A DNA stretch of 64,000 nt from Natronincola peptidivorans. GTDB lineage: Bacteria > Bacillota > Clostridia > Peptostreptococcales > Natronincolaceae. The notes beneath the pieces were generated by a model. It was not told where the DNA came from. It saw nothing but the letters and a program-made list of their open reading frames with translations, and searched no databases. Every line of letters starts with the position of its first letter. Within the stretch, counting starts at the first letter, position 1. The stretch spans positions 273,429 to 337,428 of the forward strand of contig NZ_FOHU01000003.1 of the NCBI RefSeq assembly GCF_900111615.1, in the 5' to 3' direction. The translations under genes were made by a program, and so were the position numbers. Shown piece after piece: positions 18,393 to 27,199 of this stretch.

Positions 18393-18652
18393 AAAATCAG
18401 CTGCAATCAACTGACAGATAGATTTTGAGTAACCTATGCTAATGTGAGTCAGGGATTGCACTAAGTCATCTCCTGACTCATAATGTTTTATATGTCTTTT
18501 ATTTCTGAAAACATTACTTGCATATAATTAGACTATACACATCACCGGATTAGAGCGTTATGTAAGCAAATAATTTCTTTTAAAAACTCAACCAATTCCT
18601 TTAACAATACTCTATCTACCATAAATGGTTATCTCAAGTTGCAGCTGATTTT
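18393..18652. repeat. Inverted-repeat-bounded segment, possible MITE
   Basis: A perfect 14-bp inverted repeat, AAAATCAGCTGCAA (18393-18406) and its complement (18639-18652), bounds a 260-bp AT-rich noncoding segment. An internal hairpin TGAGTCAGG / CCTGACTCA (18445-18453 with 18472-18480) could terminate the hydrolase transcript. Small size, no gene and matching ends fit a miniature transposable element, but no second copy is seen. The rest of the gap to 18903 shows nothing. Confidence 0.4.
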
Positions 18653-18903
18653 CTTTTAGTCCTTCATTTAGCTAATCAAATATTGCTAAGAATTTATTTT
18701 TATCCATCAACCTGTTATATTAAGCTTATCCATATTATATCTCCCCTTGGTATTTTTATCATTTTGTCTTCAGAGCAAACCTTAACTTCATTGGACACAC
18801 CAACCTACTCCTAACCTTTACTAGAATAAATCCTTTACATATGATGAGCTTCACTATCAACCCTATCCCATTTGTGGAAAATAAAAGAGGTAATAGAATT
18901 TCA

Positions 18904-19776
18904 TTATTTGTACCAAGCCTTAGGATAATCTATCCATGCTGGTAACCTCGTATTAGGATCTCCCTTTGCAGTATTAACTTGAGCTTGTGTAATAAATAGA
19001 CTCTCTGTAAGATTTGCCCCTCTGATATCTGCATCTCTTAAATCAGCTCCAATAAGGTTAGTCCCCCTCAAGTCACTTTCCCTCAGATCTGCTGCAATAA
19101 GGAGGGCTCCTGCTAAATCCTCTCCCATAAGGTTAATTTTTCTTAAATCTTCACCAATTAAATTTAGTCTTCCAGCAATTGTTTTTTTGCAATTTATGGT
19201 GTTTTTTTGATCTCTGGGAAACTTAATTCTCACGAGTTTACTAACCTTTTTGAGAAGGTCGTTAGCTTTTTCTCTATACGAATCTATTTCTAGCACTATA
19301 AGAGCATCAGCATTTAGATATGTAAGACCTTCTATTTCCCTTATCAAACACGCTATATCCTCCTGCATGGCACTATTCACTTTTATCAAAACTGCTTCTG
19401 TCAGATACCATAGCATTTCATGGAGTTGTCTCATAATGGAAAACACTTCAAACATTTGCCTTGCTGAATCTGGAGCTTCTTGCCAGTCCTTTCCATTATA
19501 TGTGACTTGAGCAGCTTTTTGCCCTGCACCAAAACAGTCATAAGCTACGCATCCCTTTAGGCCTTTTTCTATAAGGCTATTGTGAATAGTACAGCTAAAG
19601 TTATGATGTAAATTTATACAAGGTTTACCAGCTTCTTTATCAGTTGGAAAACCTTCTGAAGTTGAAAAATACAAAGCAACACAGCAAAGGCCAAAACATT
19701 TTTGGCAATCATTTTTTAGATTCTCATATAATCTTGTATCAAATTTATCTCTATTTTTCCATGTCATGTCACTCAC
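18904..19776 (-). CDS. Pentapeptide-repeat protein with N-terminal cysteine cluster
   Basis: The product is 290 residues. The N-terminal half has many cysteines (CQKCFGLCC at about 24-32, then GKPCINL, SCTIH, GCVAYDC), suggesting a metal or Fe-S site. The C-terminal third has about ten A(D/N)LXX repeats (LAGALLIAADLRESDLRG onward) that fold as a right-handed quadrilateral helix. It ends with a non-repeat tail. Members with this architecture occur in many Gram-positives; function unknown. The start is GTG at 19776 or ATG at 19767. Confidence 0.82.
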   Translation of the reverse strand: MSDMTWKNRDKFDTRLYENLKNDCQKCFGLCCVALYFSTSEGFPTDKEAGKPCINLHHNFSCTIHNSLIEKGLKGCVAYDCFGAGQKAAQVTYNGKDWQEAPDSARQMFEVFSIMRQLHEMLWYLTEAVLIKVNSAMQEDIACLIREIEGLTYLNADALIVLEIDSYREKANDLLKKVSKLVRIKFPRDQKNTINCKKTIAGRLNLIGEDLRKINLMGEDLAGALLIAADLRESDLRGTNLIGADLRDADIRGANLTESLFITQAQVNTAKGDPNTRLPAWIDYPKAWYK

Positions 19777-19808
19777 CCATATCCCTAAGCATTATATTCA
19801 TTATTTCT

Positions 19809-20186
19809 CTAGTGTTCAATAAATTTACCTAAGATTCCTTCTTTCAGCTCTTCTTTCTTTTTTGCTTCAGTCTTCCTTTCAGCCGTTATTTCTGCTTTTA
19901 ATTCTGTCCTATTCTCCGTTTTTAATTCTTCTTTTACCTTTTTATAGAAATTTCCAAGCTTAACTAAAAAAGGGTCCTACAGTAATCTGTAAAACCCTTG
20001 ATTTTTGGGATTTGTGGGTAAAGAGTAAAGTGTCCATCCACGAAATGCGTTAGTCTTAATTGGATTTCAGTAATATCTCTTATAAAAAACCGCCTTTTCT
20101 CATGGCACGGTTCACCGTATCACTGTAGCTTCCGGGACATCCTCAAGTTCGTTCTTTAACTTAAATGTTATAGTTTTTATATTCAT
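19809..20186 (-). pseudogene. Broken gene interrupted by rlmH-like repeat copy B
   Basis: An ATG at 20186 with a GGAGGCG ribosome site opens a frame that stops after 24 codons (20112) inside the rlmH-like repeat. Beyond the repeat, another frame continues with a protein-like sequence (RDITEIQLRLTHFVDGH...) to about 19975. A third frame then gives a Lys/Glu-rich coiled-coil tail ending at 19809. The pieces are in order and on one strand, which fits one gene of about 125 codons broken by the repeat and a frameshift. The family is not recognised. Confidence 0.4.
20084..20136 (-). repeat. rlmH-end-like repeat, copy B
   Basis: On the minus strand this has ACGGTGAACCGTGCCATGAG followed by AAAAGGCGGTTTTTT. 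The first part mirrors the rlmH 3' end. The GGCGGTTTT tail is shared with other copies and resembles the GCGGTTTTT next to staphylococcal SCC sites. It lies inside the broken gene 19809-20186. Confidence 0.65.
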
Positions 20187-20475
20187 AATATCGCCTCCAA
20201 TTATGGTATGTACACTATAATTGAAAACATTTAATAAAAATGATGATACTATAAATTTCTTATAGGGTTTACTTATAATAGACTAAATTCAATTTTACTA
20301 TTATAAAGCGACATAGATATTTACCTCTATTCAGCTGTCGCCTAATTATATACAGGTTTTACATAGAGTTTTACTAAGTGCATCATCTTTAGATCTACTA
20401 TTCACAACCTGTACCTTTTATAAAATAATACTAGTAATTAGAAGTCAAACAAACCCTACTTCTTTCATGTTTTTT

Positions 20476-21192
20476 CTACTCTGCCATTTCCAATGCAATC
20501 TTCATCATATTGGTGAAAGCATTTTGTCGCTCTTCAGAAGTGGTTGCCTCATGAGTTGCCAAATTGTCAGACACAGTAAGTAAACATGCTGCATTTTTTC
20601 CAAGCACCTTTGCATTATGGAAAAGGGCAAAAGCTTCCATTTCTACAGCTACACAGCCATATTTATCATAAATTTTCTTATACTCTTCAAAATTTTCTCT
20701 ATAAAACACATCAGAAGAATGAATTCTTGCTATCTGCATCGGAATCCCTAGCTCATCTGCAAATCTCATAAGCCTCTGGTTTAGTTCTGGTGTTCCTTCA
20801 ATAACATCACTTTCGTAGCCGCCTTGTACCTTAGCATAGCTAGATTCACTCCAGGCATCCTTGGCCAAGATTACATCATACAGCTTTGCATCTGGAGTGT
20901 AGCCTCCACAAGATCCTATTCGAATAATGTTTTCTACGTGGTAAAATTTGTAAAGCTCATAGGAATAAATTCCTATGCTAGGCATTCCCATACCGCTTGC
21001 CATAACAGAAATTTTTCTTCCATTATAAGTTCCAGTATAACCTAAAACATTTCGAACGCCATTAAACTGTTTTACATCAGCTAAAAATGTATCTGCTATA
21101 AACTTTGCTCGCAGGGGATCGCCTGGCATTAAAACAGTTTTTGCAATTTCATCCTTATTTCTCGACTCAATATGTGGTGTTGGTATCATCAT
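20476..21192 (-). CDS. deoD: Purine-nucleoside phosphorylase, DeoD type
   Basis: The product is 238 residues, the usual size. MPGDPLRAKFIADTFL (phosphate site), GMGMPSIGIYSYELY, RIGSCGGY, VEMEAFALF (ribose site) and TVSDNLATHE (base site with the catalytic Asp) match the hexameric E. coli type. It cleaves purine (deoxy)nucleosides with phosphate for salvage in the cytoplasm. The ATG at 21192 directly follows an AAGGAGG site; a 26-residue upstream extension of the frame has none. It stands alone between two copies of the rlmH-like repeat (20.1 and 21.45 kb). Confidence 0.95.
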   Translation of the reverse strand: MMIPTPHIESRNKDEIAKTVLMPGDPLRAKFIADTFLADVKQFNGVRNVLGYTGTYNGRKISVMASGMGMPSIGIYSYELYKFYHVENIIRIGSCGGYTPDAKLYDVILAKDAWSESSYAKVQGGYESDVIEGTPELNQRLMRFADELGIPMQIARIHSSDVFYRENFEEYKKIYDKYGCVAVEMEAFALFHNAKVLGKNAACLLTVSDNLATHEATTSEERQNAFTNMMKIALEMAE

Positions 21193-21424
21193 ACTTCCTC
21201 CTTTATAATTCAGCACCCCAACCCTGCCATAAAAACTAACTCTAGGGGTAGAGAACTTTAGTAATAACACTTAATTTTTTCTTATAATTAAATTATATCT
21301 ACTTTATCTGTTTTTTCAAGGTTTAAGTATTTAATAATTGAAATTATTTGATTCTTTATATATTTAAAGCCTTCTCCTTTCCCTTCATCCTTCTAGTCTA
21401 TGTTATATATGGAACGATATAACC

Positions 21425-21520
21425 TAAAAAATCGCCTTTACTTATGATACGATTCACCGTACCGTTGTATTAGCGGTTTTTATTAGTAATATACATAACT
21501 TGGGATAAAAGTAGATCATA
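21425..21520 (-). repeat. rlmH-end-like repeat, copy C, with long flank
   Basis: On the minus strand this has GGTGAATCGTATCATAAGT, very close to the rlmH 3' end, then AAAGGCGATTTTTT. On its high-coordinate side the sequence from GCGGTTTTTATTA to AAAAGTAGAT matches the flank of copy D (27604-27645) over about 45 bases with few differences. Two copies thus share an element end as well as the core. It lies in the gap between deoD and the SH3 gene. Confidence 0.7.
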
Positions 21521-21606
21521 ATATGTAATTAATTGTGTCGCTACTCCCTTTCCCCAGTTGCCGCCGGGTTATTAAAACCGCCCCTAAAACTTCTACAGCA
21601 CTAGCT

Positions 21607-21957
21607 TTAAACTTCTTCTACATGATTTAGGGGAACCCATCCCTTTGTGTCCAGATTATCTTTTTTAGCTCCCCATATCCAACCATTTAATACCTTATCC
21701 ATAATTATAATTTCGTCTACTTCTATATCAAATTCTCTTGCATCATAATCTTCTAGTACAATACCACTATCCTCATTTCTATTGATTATTTGTTTGGGAA
21801 CCCATCCTTCATTATTTTGACTCTTACAATATATCCAACCAGCCCAATCGCTATCTTCACTGGACTCCTCGCCGCATATAACTCTTTCATCCTTAAATAA
21901 ACTTATTGGATTTTCCGAACTGGTTTTTCTATTTTTAGTCACTCTATACTTTTTCAT
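21607..21957 (-). CDS. Tandem SH3-like domain protein
   Basis: The product is 116 residues with two similar halves of about 55 residues. Each half has a WAGWIYCKSQNNEGWVPKQII or GWIWGAKKDNLDTKGWVPLNHV segment, the conserved W...GWVP pattern of SH3-like barrels. There is no signal peptide, so it is probably cytoplasmic and may mediate protein binding. The start has AGGAG. Function unknown. Confidence 0.75.
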   Translation of the reverse strand: MKKYRVTKNRKTSSENPISLFKDERVICGEESSEDSDWAGWIYCKSQNNEGWVPKQIINRNEDSGIVLEDYDAREFDIEVDEIIIMDKVLNGWIWGAKKDNLDTKGWVPLNHVEEV

Positions 21958-22060
21958 GTTTACATCTCCTATCTTTTTTATAATGAGCCTTAGATCATCA
22001 TGAAACCACCACTTTACTTAAACATCATACCAAAACGAATATGACAACAGTATGTCATGT

Positions 22061-22969
22061 TCATTTATACATTTTTAAAATATTTTTTGCATTAACTTTC
22101 AGTTCATCAATTATCGATTGTGGTGATATCACATATGCTTTATCACCCAGGCTTTGTATAAAATCCATTGCGTAATGATGATTAGTGTATACAAGATGAA
22201 ATTTTATACGGTTATCTTCGGTAATTTCATAGGAGTCTTCACCATAGCTATCAACAATTTGATATTCAACGGATCGGTCGATGAGCATAGTAATTGTTTT
22301 TTCTTCACTTTCAAAATAGATATCAAGATCAAGTTTTTCCCTGGGGATATCCCTACGAGTGAACTGTTTATTGATTGTTTTCAAATGACTAATTCTATTA
22401 AGTTTAAAAAGCCTAAAATCTTGCCTTAATTTACAGTATCCAAAGACATACCACTCAGACCACTTGAAAGTAATAAAATAAGGTTCAATTTCCCTGCTAG
22501 AAGGTCCTTTTAACGAAAAGTAATCTAACTCTACCTCTTGATTTCTACTTATGGCATCTCTCAAAAGGCTTATTTTCTGTGAAAGACTTGTCTTATGAAA
22601 AGAGGTTAGATCTATAATGATGTTACTACTAATAGATATAATGTCCTCTTGTTTTAATGCTAACTTCTCTAGAAGAAGGTTCATACTAAAATTCTTTGAT
22701 ATACTTTCAATGCTTTTTAAACCGATTATTATATTATCTAGTTCATCGGTTGATAGTATGCTTTTATCTAGCTTATAACCCTCTGCAATACTTATTCCGC
22801 CACCACCGCCTTGATATGTCACTACGGGAATACCTGCTTTGCATAAATTCTCTATATCTCTATGGATAGTGCGGATAGATACTTCAAATTTTTCAGCTAA
22901 AATTTTTGCTGTCGTCTTTTCATTATTTAAGAGCACTGTTACTATTCCAAGTAACCTATCTATTTTCAT
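22061..22969 (-). CDS. WYL-domain (YafY/DeoR-like) transcriptional regulator
   Basis: The product is 302 residues. The N-terminal winged helix (TAKILAEKFEVSIRTIHRDIENLCKAGIPVVT) is the HTH_11 type. The middle WYL domain includes SREIEPYFITFKWSEWYVFGYCKLRQDFRLFKLNRIS, and a C-terminal extension follows. WYL proteins bind nucleic acid or small ligands and often regulate stress or defence genes. No divergently paired target is adjacent; the next DNA on that side is an insertion sequence. The start has GGGTGG upstream. Confidence 0.88.
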   Translation of the reverse strand: MKIDRLLGIVTVLLNNEKTTAKILAEKFEVSIRTIHRDIENLCKAGIPVVTYQGGGGGISIAEGYKLDKSILSTDELDNIIIGLKSIESISKNFSMNLLLEKLALKQEDIISISSNIIIDLTSFHKTSLSQKISLLRDAISRNQEVELDYFSLKGPSSREIEPYFITFKWSEWYVFGYCKLRQDFRLFKLNRISHLKTINKQFTRRDIPREKLDLDIYFESEEKTITMLIDRSVEYQIVDSYGEDSYEITEDNRIKFHLVYTNHHYAMDFIQSLGDKAYVISPQSIIDELKVNAKNILKMYK

Positions 22970-22992
22970 ATGTTAACCACCCTTAGTTACAT

Positions 22993-24345
22993 CGTAGTGT
23001 CAAGTTTGACACTCTTTTTTTACTAACTAATCATTATATTTCAAAGGTTTCAAAGTTTTTTTATATAAATAAACAATGGCCCCCATTTCTTGATGTAATT
23101 GAAGTTCCTCAACAACAATTTCAAAAGAAAGGTTGGTCATTGTGAACTCAATTATAACTTATTTACTTGTATATATTCAATACTTACATAAAGAAATTTT
23201 TAACCTTACTCTTTTTATTGCTAAATACATTCCCCTTAAACAATGGGCTTTTAATGATGCTCAAAGTCCAGAGTGCCAGAAATTCAAGATTGATAAGCTT
23301 CCTCGAATCTTAAAGTTTGAAAAGCATGATTATCGATTCCTTCTTGCTTACTATAAGCATCATTATGGTAAAGACACTAAGCCTGTTAACCGTCGTAATG
23401 GTAGAGCTATTCCTGAGAATATTTTTTGTGCCCGTTGTGATGCTCCTCACCACTATCTTTATGACAATAATGGTGGTAATGGACGGTATCAGTGCAAAGT
23501 CTGTGGCCAAACCTTCAAGACCGGTGAAGTTGTTAAAAGGCCTTTGGTTCTTATGTGTCCTCACTGCTCCCATACTCTTGTTCCTAGGAAGGATCGTAAG
23601 CACTTTAGGGTTCATAAGTGTACCAATAAAAAGTGTTCTTACTACTTATCGAATCTCAGAAAGCTACCTAAGGATTTAGCTCCTGAGGATAAACACAAAT
23701 ACAAGCTTCACTATATTTATCGTGAATTTACTATGGACTTTTTTAAAATGCATCTTCATGCCTTACCTAATTGGGCTACTAATTTTAAGTTTAAGAGGCA
23801 AAATCCTCATGTCATGGGGCTTTGCCTTACTTATCATGTCAACCTAGGTCTGTCTTTAAGAAAAACTTCTCAAGCTCTTAAAGAGATTCATAATATCAGT
23901 ATTTCTCATGCGATGGTTGCTAGTTATGCCAAAACTGCTTTTGTTGCTGATGGTTACAGTGCTTATCCTTTAGCATCTCAGCAATTTGCTATCCAAGAAG
24001 ATAAACTCTTTGATATTACTCAGGTTATTGGTCTTACTAATGATGACCCTATTTCTAAAGAGTTTAGGTCTTTAAAGCAGAAAATTGAAAGGCTTGACAG
24101 AACTTTTAAGGCTTCTTATCGTGTTACTTGTGGTTATGGTAGTGATGATGGTGCTGCCTATGGTGTTAGTCTGTGGGTTACCTATTACAATTTCCTTCGT
24201 CCTCATGATTTGTATCGTTGGAGACGTCCTTTAAATCAAGTAGATATGCTGGATCAGACTTCTAACATGCCTGGTAAATGGCAGCTCCTCATTTTTCTTG
24301 GTCAGCAAACCATCTTAAACATGCAGCAAAACATCGCTGTTTAAC
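22993..24345 (+). mobile_element. Insertion sequence, copy 1 (right end not defined)
   Basis: The left end starts near 22993, where the sequence becomes nearly identical to 63643 onward, including the 16-bp palindrome GTGTCAAGTTTGACAC (22997-23012). It carries a DDE transposase gene (23142-24344). I could not find a complementary copy of the left end after the gene, so the right boundary is open; it may extend beyond 24530. The second copy at the right edge shows that the element family moves in this genome. Confidence 0.75.
23142..24344 (+). CDS. DDE transposase, internally deleted
   Basis: The product is about 400 residues. N-terminal zinc-ribbon pairs (CARCD...CKVCG and CPHCS...CTNKKC) are followed by a helix-turn-helix region (LSLRKTSQALKEIHNISISH). 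The catalytic core then jumps from AMVASYAKTA directly to FVADGYSAYPLA. In related IS6-like transposases about 100 residues, including the first catalytic Asp, lie between these points, so this copy has an in-frame deletion and is probably inactive. Later parts (KQKIERLDRTFK, NFLRPHDLY) are present. A GTG start at 23142 matches the second copy. Confidence 0.8.
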   Translation: MNSIITYLLVYIQYLHKEIFNLTLFIAKYIPLKQWAFNDAQSPECQKFKIDKLPRILKFEKHDYRFLLAYYKHHYGKDTKPVNRRNGRAIPENIFCARCDAPHHYLYDNNGGNGRYQCKVCGQTFKTGEVVKRPLVLMCPHCSHTLVPRKDRKHFRVHKCTNKKCSYYLSNLRKLPKDLAPEDKHKYKLHYIYREFTMDFFKMHLHALPNWATNFKFKRQNPHVMGLCLTYHVNLGLSLRKTSQALKEIHNISISHAMVASYAKTAFVADGYSAYPLASQQFAIQEDKLFDITQVIGLTNDDPISKEFRSLKQKIERLDRTFKASYRVTCGYGSDDGAAYGVSLWVTYYNFLRPHDLYRWRRPLNQVDMLDQTSNMPGKWQLLIFLGQQTILNMQQNIAV

Positions 24346-24399
24346 TCTGTCTGCTTTTAGATTCTTGAACCTGAGGTACCTAGCCATCCGAAGGACTTG

Positions 24400-24523
24400 C
24401 CCTTGATGGCATGTAAAAAACAATGCTACAATACTGTGAATGAGACGGTGAAGTCTATCTGCTTTTGAGTTCTTTCGCCGTCGGTTGTAATTCCAGAGCA
24501 TTGTTTGTCATGCTGTCAAGGGT
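24400..24523. repeat. Long imperfect hairpin 3' of the transposase
   Basis: The arm CCCTTGATGGCATG...CAATGCT (24400-24427) is complementary, with a few mismatches, to AGCATTG...CATG...CAAGGGT (24497-24523). An inner stem GACGGTGAA / TTCTTTCGCCGTC (about 24443-24451 with 24470-24482) extends it. The whole could fold as one long stem-loop. It may be the structured end of the IS, a nested miniature element, or a small RNA. Confidence 0.5.
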
Positions 24524-25014
24524 GGCGGCAGCTAGCAGGCCTCTTAGTTTGTCATTGAATTTTATGTTTACCCAATCTTTTTTTGTCTTTTTATGCTTTC
24601 TGTTAGAAGCATTTTTGTTTGTTTAGAGTTTTCATAAGCTACTTTACACTACCATCTTTAAACCCAATTATTCAATAGGTAGATCATGTTGTTTCAAGAA
24701 AGATAATTTATCCCAATACCCTCTCTGAAACACTATTTAATCATTTACAGCTTGGAAAATCCACCGTCTTCTCATGTAACACTCTCATTATTTCATATAT
24801 TTTACAAGTAGTATTGACATTTCCCACTGTCATTTTTTTCAGACCCCGTCCACTTGTCCCTTATTTTTCTCAAAGTCACTTGTCATAAAACTAGTATCCT
24901 ATATATCAAATTTTTCGCCTTAAACTTTTTACTTTTTTTGTTTTTAGTATACCATTTATAAAAATATATTCCGATAATATAAATAGATAATAATTCTATA
25001 TAGAGGTGAAGAAT
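24524..25014. other. Gap between IS and hypothetical gene
   Basis: No convincing gene. It probably holds the right part of the insertion sequence and the promoter of the next gene. The last 30 bases include a likely -10 (TATAAT, 24977-24982) and the AGAGGTG ribosome site of the gene at 25015. Confidence 0.4.
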
Positions 25015-25710
25015 ATGGTTATTGATAATAACTATCAAAGTTCAGCAGTCAATTATACTAACTCTTACAATAGCAAGAAGCCTAAAATAACTTGGGAAAA
25101 TTATTTTAGTAATTACCTGAATGAAGATTTTGAAGACCAATTTGAAGTAAAAAAAGGTAGTCCAAAAGAATTTGCTGAAAAATATAACCTTACTATTATA
25201 CGATTACCTGCTACATCCGAAGACATAATGCTTGGAAACAACTTGTTTTCTCCATTCACAGTTAAAGAAGGCTTTGGTCTCAATAAAACTGAAAATAGTA
25301 TTTCTTTAATTCCTGGAACCAACATTGATTTAGGAAATGGAATGGTTATAAGAATTAAAGACAACATAGTAGATATATTCTGTAAAGATGATGGCTTATA
25401 TAATGAAGATAATTATATTAACGCAGGTAAAATGGCTGCAGCATTAAATAAATTTATTAGGTATGCAAATGGACAAAGTGGTTCTTTTGGTTTTGACAAT
25501 GAACAACGGAAACTAGTTATATCTGTATTGGAAAAGATGGGCATAAACACAAGAATACCTTTTGAAGTTAATCATACACACTTTAGTACAACTGAAAGAG
25601 GTGCTAGTACTTTAGAAAAAATGGGTGTAGACCCATCAAATACAATATTGCCTGATTACATGATGAAACAAGTCATCTCAAGATATGAGTCTAATTCTAA
25701 ATGGATATAA
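25015..25710 (+). CDS. Hypothetical protein
   Basis: The product is 231 residues of unknown family. The N-terminal 30 residues are Asn/Ser/Tyr-rich and low complexity. The rest alternates beta-like and helical segments with no membrane helix or signal peptide. The C-terminal half (NEQRKLVISVLEKMGINTRIPFEVNHTHF) looks like a folded domain. The ATG at 25015 is preferred over GTG at 25006 because of the AGAGGTG site. Its own promoter is likely. It could be a secreted or appendage protein exported without a signal, but nothing proves it. Confidence 0.65.
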   Translation: MVIDNNYQSSAVNYTNSYNSKKPKITWENYFSNYLNEDFEDQFEVKKGSPKEFAEKYNLTIIRLPATSEDIMLGNNLFSPFTVKEGFGLNKTENSISLIPGTNIDLGNGMVIRIKDNIVDIFCKDDGLYNEDNYINAGKMAAALNKFIRYANGQSGSFGFDNEQRKLVISVLEKMGINTRIPFEVNHTHFSTTERGASTLEKMGVDPSNTILPDYMMKQVISRYESNSKWI

Positions 25711-25752
25711 GTTCTAAGTCAAGTAACTCTAGCGGTTATTAGGCTTCTTTCA

Positions 25753-25781
25753 AAACCCAGTGGCAAATTTCCACTGGGTTT
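25753..25781. terminator. Hairpin, possible bidirectional terminator
   Basis: The perfect 11-bp stem AAACCCAGTGG / CCACTGGGTTT with a 7-base loop lies 43 bases after the hypothetical gene's stop. The T-run after it is short. Confidence 0.55.
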
Positions 25782-25799
25782 CCCCCCTGTGAGATCAAA

Positions 25800-25928
25800 A
25801 GCCATAACCCCTCCAAAGGTTTTAATATATCGGCTTTTATCATAATTAGATAAAAAGATTTCTTTTCTATCGTTCCCTCGCTGTATGATATGATAGGTGT
25901 AAAATTCTCCTTCTTCTTCCTGAAACAT
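25800..25928 (-). pseudogene. Remnant of an IS200-like / REP-associated (Y1) transposase
   Basis: A minus-strand frame encodes YTYHIIQRGNDRKEIFLSN and DKSRYIKT, the well-known start of TnpA-REP (RAYT) transposases, in which HxIxRGN precedes the strand leading to the HUH motif. The sequence leaves the family after about 45 residues and runs into unrelated codons, so more than two thirds of the protein is missing. It marks an old transposition scar. Confidence 0.7.
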
Positions 25929-25993
25929 AACTTTTTCTATAGATATTAAATATAATATAGTGCATTAAATTAATTTATTTGGAGGTTAGAATA

Positions 25994-26248
25994 ATGAATT
26001 ATCACTTATATCAAATGCCTATGATACAAAATAGACAGCCAATACAATATACTACATTAGTAGATCCTTACGTTGTAGAAACATTAAGGATGATTATAGG
26101 CCAATCAGTAGTGATTGAAACAGTTAGAGGAAACCTACAAGGTATAATAGCAGATGTAATGCCTGATCATGTTGTTGTGAGGTCATATGATAGTGACACG
26201 ATATTCTATGTTCGTATACAACAAATTGTCCATGTGATGCCAACTTAA
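25994..26248 (+). CDS. DUF2642 (YuzF-like) small protein
   Basis: The product is 84 residues. The C-terminal domain (LRMIIGQSVVIETVRGNLQGIIADVMPDHVVV...FYVRIQQIVHVMP) is the Sm-like small beta fold seen in YuzF and related coat-associated proteins of spore formers. The N-terminus is Tyr/Gln/Met-rich. The ATG at 25994 has GGAGG at 8 bases. Family members are linked to sporulation; the role here is inferred. Confidence 0.8.
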   Translation: MNYHLYQMPMIQNRQPIQYTTLVDPYVVETLRMIIGQSVVIETVRGNLQGIIADVMPDHVVVRSYDSDTIFYVRIQQIVHVMPT

Positions 26249-26269
26249 AAGGAAAGGGTTCTTTGTTCT

Positions 26270-26308
26270 AGATATAGTAAGCAGGGACTGTCCTTGCTTA
26301 CTATATCT
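26270..26308 (+). terminator. Hairpin after the YuzF-like gene
   Basis: A perfect 14-bp stem (AGATATAGTAAGCA with its complement at 26295-26308) lies 22 bases after the stop. The downstream T-run is weak, but the position and stability suit termination. Confidence 0.7.
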
Positions 26309-26499
26309 GGATTCGATTATCACTATCTTTGTTGCTTTGTAATATTTATATTTGAGTTGTAATACGGTCTCTAAACCATATTATAACTCAAATAAACTCA
26401 CCTCAGTATATACCTTATTTTCCTTACCTCTTATAATTAAAAAACTAAAAACAAATATATAACTCCTCTTAAACTCCAGTAATTTCAATAATTTCATTG

Positions 26500-26540
26500 C
26501 AAAACCCCTATCATTTATGCTCCGGTTCACCGAAACAAAT
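26500..26540 (-). repeat. rlmH-end-like repeat, copy E (partial)
   Basis: On the minus strand this has CGGTGAACCGGAGCATAAAT followed by GATAGGGGTTTT. The core matches the rlmH end with a few changes, and the high-coordinate flank seen in copies C and D is missing, so it appears truncated. The surrounding gap 26309-26588 shows no gene. Confidence 0.6.
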
Positions 26541-26588
26541 CAAATACAAAGTTCAATTTGACCGATACTTTTACTTCACTATATAAGA

Positions 26589-26612
26589 TAAACCCTACTT
26601 TTGTAGGGTTTA
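26589..26612 (-). terminator. Hairpin downstream of the small membrane protein gene
   Basis: The perfect stem TAAACCCTAC / GTAGGGTTTA with a 4-base loop lies about 90 bases 3' of the gene 26705-27169. Confidence 0.55.
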
Positions 26613-26704
26613 AATATACATAAAAAGAATGCATTCTTCTGTTATTTAATTTTTCTTTCTTCAACATAAGCACCCGTAAGTTTTAAGAAGAAATTATGAA
26701 AGTT

Positions 26705-27169
26705 TTAGCTAGTATCTTGATTACTTTGTAAATTTTTTTCATACCAAATCTGAAAAACATATATTAAAAGGGCTACTCCGATCATCATTAAATATGTAAT
26801 ATGTGGTGACATTTCACCTGAAGCTAATCCAAGGTTTTGTTGTATTGGATACCATAAATATATATATACACCATCCAATATTAGGTTTGTTATCAAATAA
26901 ACAAAAAATTTTCCGTAGGTAAACTTGAAAATCCATATTGTTGCTACTAAATATGCACTATATACCCAAGGAATATTTGCGACTTTGTCCCATTCAAACA
27001 GCCCAGGTTCTCTCCACCAATTATAATGATATGCGGCTTGGTAAATAAGAGTGACGACTACAGTAACAAACAATGCAACTGGAAGAAATCTTTTAAGGGT
27101 TTTATTTCCAATTAGCACTAGTGATGCAATAGGAGCTAGAAATATTAGCCATTGTATTATTTGTTTCAC
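26705..27169 (-). CDS. Small integral membrane protein, unknown
   Basis: The product is 154 residues with about five hydrophobic helices (roughly 5-22, 28-46, 72-88, 88-108, 122-142) and a Trp-rich outside loop (NWWREPGLFEWDKVANIPWVY). The GTG start at 27169 has AAAGGAG at 8 bases. Similar membrane proteins of this size are common in Bacilli and Clostridia, with no function known to me. It lies 30 bases after the broken lipoprotein gene and probably formed an operon with it. Confidence 0.7.
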   Translation of the reverse strand: MKQIIQWLIFLAPIASLVLIGNKTLKRFLPVALFVTVVVTLIYQAAYHYNWWREPGLFEWDKVANIPWVYSAYLVATIWIFKFTYGKFFVYLITNLILDGVYIYLWYPIQQNLGLASGEMSPHITYLMMIGVALLIYVFQIWYEKNLQSNQDTS

Positions 27170-27199
27170 ATTAATTCTCCTTTAAAATTAATACTTCAA

